Below are positions 58,853-64,000 of a DNA stretch of 64,000 nucleotides, one piece after another. Position 1 is the stretch's first letter. The number at the start of each line of letters is the position of its first letter. The stretch covers positions 42,459,562 to 42,523,561 of the forward strand of contig NC_063168.1 in NCBI RefSeq assembly GCF_023159225.1, in the 5' to 3' direction. This stretch comes from Perognathus longimembris pacificus (Eukaryota > Chordata > Mammalia > Rodentia > Heteromyidae). The notes beneath the pieces were generated by a model. It was not told where the DNA came from and did no database searches. It saw only the letters and a list, made by a program, of their open reading frames with translations. Made by a program: the position numbers and the translations under genes.

Positions 58853-59235
58853 TTGGGGGTGGGGAGTCCTGTTCAGAAAATAACAGTTATTAACTGGCAA
58901 AAAGTCAAGAAGTTGTTCCAATATGAAAGAATAGATAAAGACAAAATACCTATGAACAGGAGTAGAGCATGGATAACAATTAAGAAACTAAACAAGGTCC
59001 AGACCAAACAGTGGACAGAGTCTAAGAAACCTCATGACTATCAACAGGGCAGATAAAACAGATGAAGAAGGTTTACGTATTGGTAATGTCCCCTATACAG
59101 AGATGTGTTGGAGGAAATTTTGCATGGGGCTTCCATGACTAATTATATACACATTTTTCCAACTCCACCACTGGTGGCTTGAAATGGTCCACTGTAAGAG
59201 TGTATACATTGCAGACTTTGTACAAATGTTAAAAA
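58853..59235 (+). pseudogene. Possible processed pseudogene fragment, parent unknown
   Basis: A 67-codon frame (58853-59056) has protein-like composition (Lys-rich, INWQKVKKLFQYERIDKDK then NRSRAWITIKKLNKVQTK) and no low complexity, unlike other short frames here. About 175 bp later a run of 14 A (59230-59243) could be a retrotransposed tail, though no AATAAA is evident before it. I do not recognise the protein, find no upstream exon and no convincing TSD. It may be an internal or 3' fragment of a retrocopy, or a chance frame. Confidence 0.3.
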
Positions 59236-59243
59236 AAAAAAAA

Positions 59244-61209
59244 AGTGGAGGAGTTGTAAATATCCAGCCTCCCCTCCCCCTCACACACTTCTCCACCTCA
59301 TTTTGATGATCCTTAAACAATTATCAGCACAACAGGGACTGATTCCTTCTGCCTAGTAAGGAAAATCTTGAAATATTTCAAAGTGGAGGTGGAACACAGA
59401 ATATAATAAATTTGTGTTTTGAGAAAATATTCTGGGTATGAAGTACAAAAGAAATGAGAATAAATCAGTGCATTTAGAAACAGATCAAAGCTACTAACAT
59501 GCCACCATTCAGATGGTGAACAGGGCTAGAAAGTGAAGAGACTGTCAGCCTTGTCTTTTTCTCAGTCTGAGTCAAGAGAAGTTTCAAAGGCTGCTGGGCA
59601 CGAAGAGTGGTCAACATGGGTGTGTAGTGGTGCTTTAAGAGCAATTTGAAGTGAATACACTCATTGTTTTCAGATTGTTAGGTAAACCTTTACTGAAAAA
59701 CCTGATCAAATGTGTGGAGCGAAATAAAGTAGGTTAAATAGATTTGGACATTTCCAGCAGAAAAGGAAGCTAATTCTGAGGAATTAGCAGAAAGATTTAC
59801 CTAAAGTCAGCCTATAGAGTTAAACTCTGAGAACTGTGTAAGTAAATACATAGACGTCAAAATAAAAGAAAGATTTAAATTGCATCACACAAGTAGAAGT
59901 TAATAAAAAGGAAGTTTATTTCCTCTTAAACAAAAAATTAAGAGGTATGGCTCTGGAGCCATTGCAAGAGGCAAAATGAAGAAATGGGAAAACGAATAAA
60001 ATGCTTCCATTCAGATAAAAGAGTACTAGGGAAAAATATCTAGGATATCTCCATGGCAGCTAGGTTCTGGCAAAATTCTCATTTCACTTTGAAGCAAAGC
60101 CTTTCAGAATCTGTCCAGTGCTTGGCACATTGAGGGCTGGGAAAAGGGACGAGTGTTATTGAAAATTGGCTGGGAGGATGTGCAGGTGGAAAGAAGAGAG
60201 ACAAACAAGCAGCTGAAAAATCACTAATGAAGTGCTTGTAATGAGGTGGTAGCTATGGCTTAAGAAATACTGTCTTACATTTTCCCAGATGGTGATTCCA
60301 AGAAAGAAAAATGATTACTTTCATTTTTTAAACCATCTTAGGCATTGCTTGCTAAAGATTTCTCTATAAACATATCTAATTTCCAGGACTCTTATCCATA
60401 GAGACTTTCCTAGAAACTTACTTTCATGTTGAACTTGACCACATAAGGAACAACTCAAACCTAATAGACCCTATGAGGTCTTTGATTGGCATTTATTCCT
60501 TCAGAACACACATCATATCTGGCATTTTCATTTGGACTTGGATATATACAATCAACACCGCTGGTCCTTGGGTCTTTGAGGTCAAGGTAAATAATACCAT
60601 CATCTTTTTGGTTCTTCAGTTGGCTGATGACAGATTGTGAGACTCAAATTCCATAATGATATGAACCAAATTCTTGAACAAATTTACTCATAGAGAGGGA
60701 GAAAGCGGCAGAGAGACAGAGCCAGAGAGAAAGCATTTCCTGCTTGTTCAAGAAATTTAGGTGTATAATAAAGTAAACTAACATGTCATTTAAGATGCTT
60801 CACGAAAGATTTTAAACTTATACTGTGGATTGTTTTTTGGGATCACACTCAAGAATTTTGTAAATTCTTTTTAACAACTAGAATTTAAATAAATAAAACT
60901 AGCCATTATGTTTCTCCTATATCTAAGTATGGTTTCCAGCATAAACATTCACAAACCTTCTGTTTGTGGCATGTCCTACTATTTTTCAATCACAAAACCA
61001 CCCTGGAAATATGAATTTTGACTTATTATGAATTTTTGGGCTCAATTATACATGAAAAAAATAGAATGTAAAGGAAAAGGCCTGATATTTTGTTTTAGAA
61101 ACACTCTCAATTTTGAATAATCACTACCTTTTGTAGTTTGTAAGTTGCTCATCTTGAAAACCAGTATGGGCCTTACTTATGGCCTCTTCCAGCTGACATC
61201 TTTACCATC
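59244..61209. other. Gene-free spacer
   Basis: Includes a purine-rich (GAGA) patch at 60694-60735. No gene or recognised repeat is seen. Confidence 0.5.
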
Positions 61210-61625
61210 TGTTGTGGTATGGATGTGGAATGTCCCAGGAAGAGCCATGCATGGAATGTGTAGTCTGTTCTGTAGTGAGTGCTTTTGAACAATGATCACA
61301 TGATGTCCTAATGGATAGATGAATTTGGTTTTAGGTTCACCATTGATGGTATCATCAGATTATTGAAGGGAAGGAAATTGACCATGATATGCATATGTTG
61401 AAGAATATCTTATCCATGGCCCTACCTATCTCTCATTTTTTGGCTTCTTTGAGGTGAACAACTTTGCTCTACCACTATGCTTCTATTGCTCTGATGCTCT
61501 GTCTCATCAACCCACAGAACTAGCTAGCCCTGTGCTGAAAACTACAAAGCAAACTAAATCTTTCCTCCCTTGTTGATCTCAAGCATTTTGTGAGAGCAAC
61601 AACCATTGACTATCCTAACCTAGTT
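61210..61625 (+). mobile_element. MaLR LTR (MT family, MTE-like)
   Basis: Start 'tgttgtggtatggatgtgga' with 'atgtccc' is the characteristic beginning of MT/MaLR LTRs. The 3' part has 'aaactaaatctttcctccct' and ends 'gagagcaacaaccattgact', the usual MaLR end. Diverged; no TSD found. Confidence 0.65.
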
Positions 61626-63569
61626 TATTACCATATTTTTTGAGGAGTTTGTTTTATCCTAGTACATTCTTACTGAGTAGAGTGCCCTGCTGGTTTCTAC
61701 CCCGAAGTGGCAGCGATGGAGGTAGGAAGCAGCAAGGTCAGGTGGAAATACAGTTTTTTACCAGGCTCCCAAATAGAGCTGGTCTCTTGCTGTTTTTTTT
61801 TTCTGAGTTTTCCTTTTGCTTTTTGTCACTTTAATCTGTTTTATACTCTGGTTTTCTGTCCAAATATGGCATGTGATTCTGATGCTGGCTTATGATTTTC
61901 CTTTCTTTTATTAAATTTGAAGTAATTGCCCTTCAAGTTCTCATTATTGTAATGAACATTCTAGAGGGTTTCTGCTGAAAGAATCACATTACTTACTCCG
62001 AGCAGAGACAATAATACATTGGAAAATTTTCTAGTATATCTCCTGGTTCATCTTGATCTGACCTACTGAATTCATGCTTGGAAACACTGCATTAAGATAT
62101 AATGAGACTGATTTAAATTAATTTGTTGTAATTGGGTAGAGATCGCTTATTTGCATTATGTTCATTTAGGAGAAACTTTGCAGCTTATAATTTCTAGTGA
62201 TGAAATACATGGATCACTTGTCTTCATTCTCATTACTACAAGAAGTCATGTACTCTTTTAGCAATATGTTTTCCAAGGGTAACACTGGAAACATGTTGAC
62301 TGTGTACAAGCTAATTGTTCTAAAGTCATAATCCTCTCTATGTTGTTTTGGGTGTGATAAGAGTTATTGGCAGGTGTTATTATTGGGTGAGATGCAGTTA
62401 TTGGATAGAAACAAATATAGCTGCATTCTTAGATATAAATATCATAAATTATCTAGGCTTGTGATGTAGTGAGTTATACAGTCAAGTTGTTCTTGTTTAG
62501 AAATAGTCCTGTCACTGCTTATGAATGGAAAAACATATTTCAAGTCGGAGTGTTAAAATGGGACTCTATAAAAGAAAGATTTATACTGGCTTGTTAACTA
62601 CAATGATTATTACTATTCCAGACAAATTATAATTCCTCATACTACATTTATATATGTGGACATCATTACATATATTTTATACATTTGAGCACAAAACTTA
62701 TCTTAATAGCATATAATTTAGTGTTTCATAAGAGAATAACATGAACATCTCTTTCCTAGATCTAGGTAATAGAGCATGACAATAGTGATTCAAAATTAAC
62801 ACTCATCTGTTTTAGTCTGATTGAGCAACCCAAGTCTGTGATACATTTAGATGTTTAGTTGTAAGTGAACCCAATTTAGTAGTAATAGTAAAAATTAGTT
62901 ATGTCAACTAACCAGTGTTATATTTTTAAAGAGATTTTCCTTATATAATATTGTATCATAAAGTCATGTGATTATTTTTTACCTTTAGACATTGTTTCAT
63001 AAAAATTAGCTTAACAGGAAATATGGGCAGGCTGTATCTTTGCTAATATATTTAAGATAAATGATATCCTTTTTGCTTCAAAGGTGGAAAATCTGTCATT
63101 TATCACCATTTTAACATCTACTGAAGACAAAATGATTAAATATGTCTAAAGAAAATTAACAGATTAAAACCTAAAAATCAAAATATCACTAAACATTGTA
63201 ATGGTAAGTTGGTAATAATGGAGATGGCAAAAAGTCTCAAAAGTATGAAATAAAAATTATTTAAAATAAGTTTACCCATGAATTTTGAGAATTCTGTTTC
63301 GGATTCCTTTGGATTATTTAATTAGTAGGAGAAAGCTGTTGCTGAAATTTCTCCTTAAGGCTCAAAAACTATGTACAGATGGTTATATAAAATAAAGTTC
63401 TATAGAATGAATACCACGAAAAGGGAACATACACTTTTTCAATTACCATTGTTGCTCCTTTTGTTTTTGTTTTCCTTTTATCTTATTAGTATTTGGGAAG
63501 GTATGAGAGAGCACTTAAAATGTGGAACAAAGACAAACAAATGGAGCAGTGGTTCTCACTGGACATATT
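61626..63569. other. Gene-free AT-rich spacer
   Basis: No gene or recognised repeat is seen. Overlapping short frames at 61640-61895 lack family features. Confidence 0.5.
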
Positions 63570-63735
63570 GTGGAAAATGAAATGGATTTTTTTGTGGGTG
63601 AGAAAGGAGAGGAAAAACTGAGAGAGTGATGAAAGGGGAGACATGTATTAAAAAGAATAATACTTATTATCTGATTCATGTAACTGCAAAACCTCTGTAT
63701 ATCAACTCTACAATAACAATATAAAATAAAACAAA
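63570..63735 (+). mobile_element. L1 3'-UTR end
   Basis: Purine-rich UTR, then the tail 'catgtaactgcaaaacctct' 'gtatatcaactctacaataa' and an A-rich end, matching the tail at 39704-39828. Confidence 0.8.
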
Positions 63736-64000
63736 AATTCATATATACTATTTATACGAAGCTATCAACATCATCATATTAGTGTCTTACTGATTCTCCA
63801 TTACAATGCTTTCAAGTTTTTACCACATCCTGTTTAGATGGTTATACCAAATTAGTACAAAGATATGTTACATTAAATAAATGAAAAGGAATTTGTAGTG
63901 AAAAAATATCCCTTTAGAACTTGTGCATTATTGTATACAGTTAACTTTTATTTTTGCAAAACTCATTTATGGCATTGTGGTTCTTCAAAAATATTCATCT
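63736..64000. other. Gene-free AT-rich end of window
   Basis: Nothing recognisable is seen. Confidence 0.5.

Overview
The window looks like mammalian, specifically rodent, nuclear DNA: AT-rich, dense in SINEs, L1 fragments and endogenous retrovirus (ERV) LTRs, with no host exon, CpG island or tRNA/snRNA gene that I can recognise. The best taxonomic clue is a dimeric SINE present in at least nine copies, all but one with a clear target-site duplication (TSD). Its left part is an ID-like tRNA-Ala-derived monomer and its right part is a 'Geo'-type monomer. This matches the IDL-Geo family described from Geomyoidea (kangaroo rats, pocket mice, pocket gophers). The genus cannot be fixed from this sequence alone.

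Layout. 1-5040: an L1 tail, a solo ERV2-type LTR with minisatellite repeats in U3, an unclassified LTR-like remnant, a gammaretrovirus-like (ERV1) LTR, and the 5' end of a betaretrovirus-like (ERV2) element with a tRNA-Lys-type primer binding site and a broken gag. 5040-42500: gene-free AT-rich DNA with B1-dID and IDL-Geo SINEs, many 3'-truncated L1 fragments of one family, an older L1M fragment, one more LTR and several microsatellites. 42511-54096: an 11.6-kb nested ERV complex. 54100-64000: gene-free DNA with SINEs, one possible processed pseudogene and a MaLR LTR.

The nested complex is the highlight. Element B, on the minus strand, has matching GGGT TSDs at 42507-42510 and 54097-54100. 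A complete provirus A (plus strand, 44209-49168) sits inside it with a perfect 4-bp TSD (TAAC), and the B reading resumes on the other side at the same base. A solo LTR related to A's LTRs (52466-52768, TSD CCTC) and two IDL-Geo SINEs (42908-43130 and 49984-50191, with 16-bp and 13-bp TSDs) also lie in B. A and B share a collinear, largely non-coding internal region that includes the same B1-dID SINE at the same place. They nevertheless differ in LTR and in primer-binding-site type. I read them as members of a non-autonomous, VL30-like gammaretroviral group that picked up a SINE before amplifying and exchanged LTRs by recombination. A keeps a short gag matrix start, preceded in frame by an open leader with a long hydrophobic stretch reminiscent of the glyco-Gag arrangement of gammaretroviruses.

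No host protein-coding gene is called. Open frames of 60-170 codons here fall in repeats, LTRs or low-complexity DNA. Retroviral coding remnants are all broken and are listed as pseudogenes.
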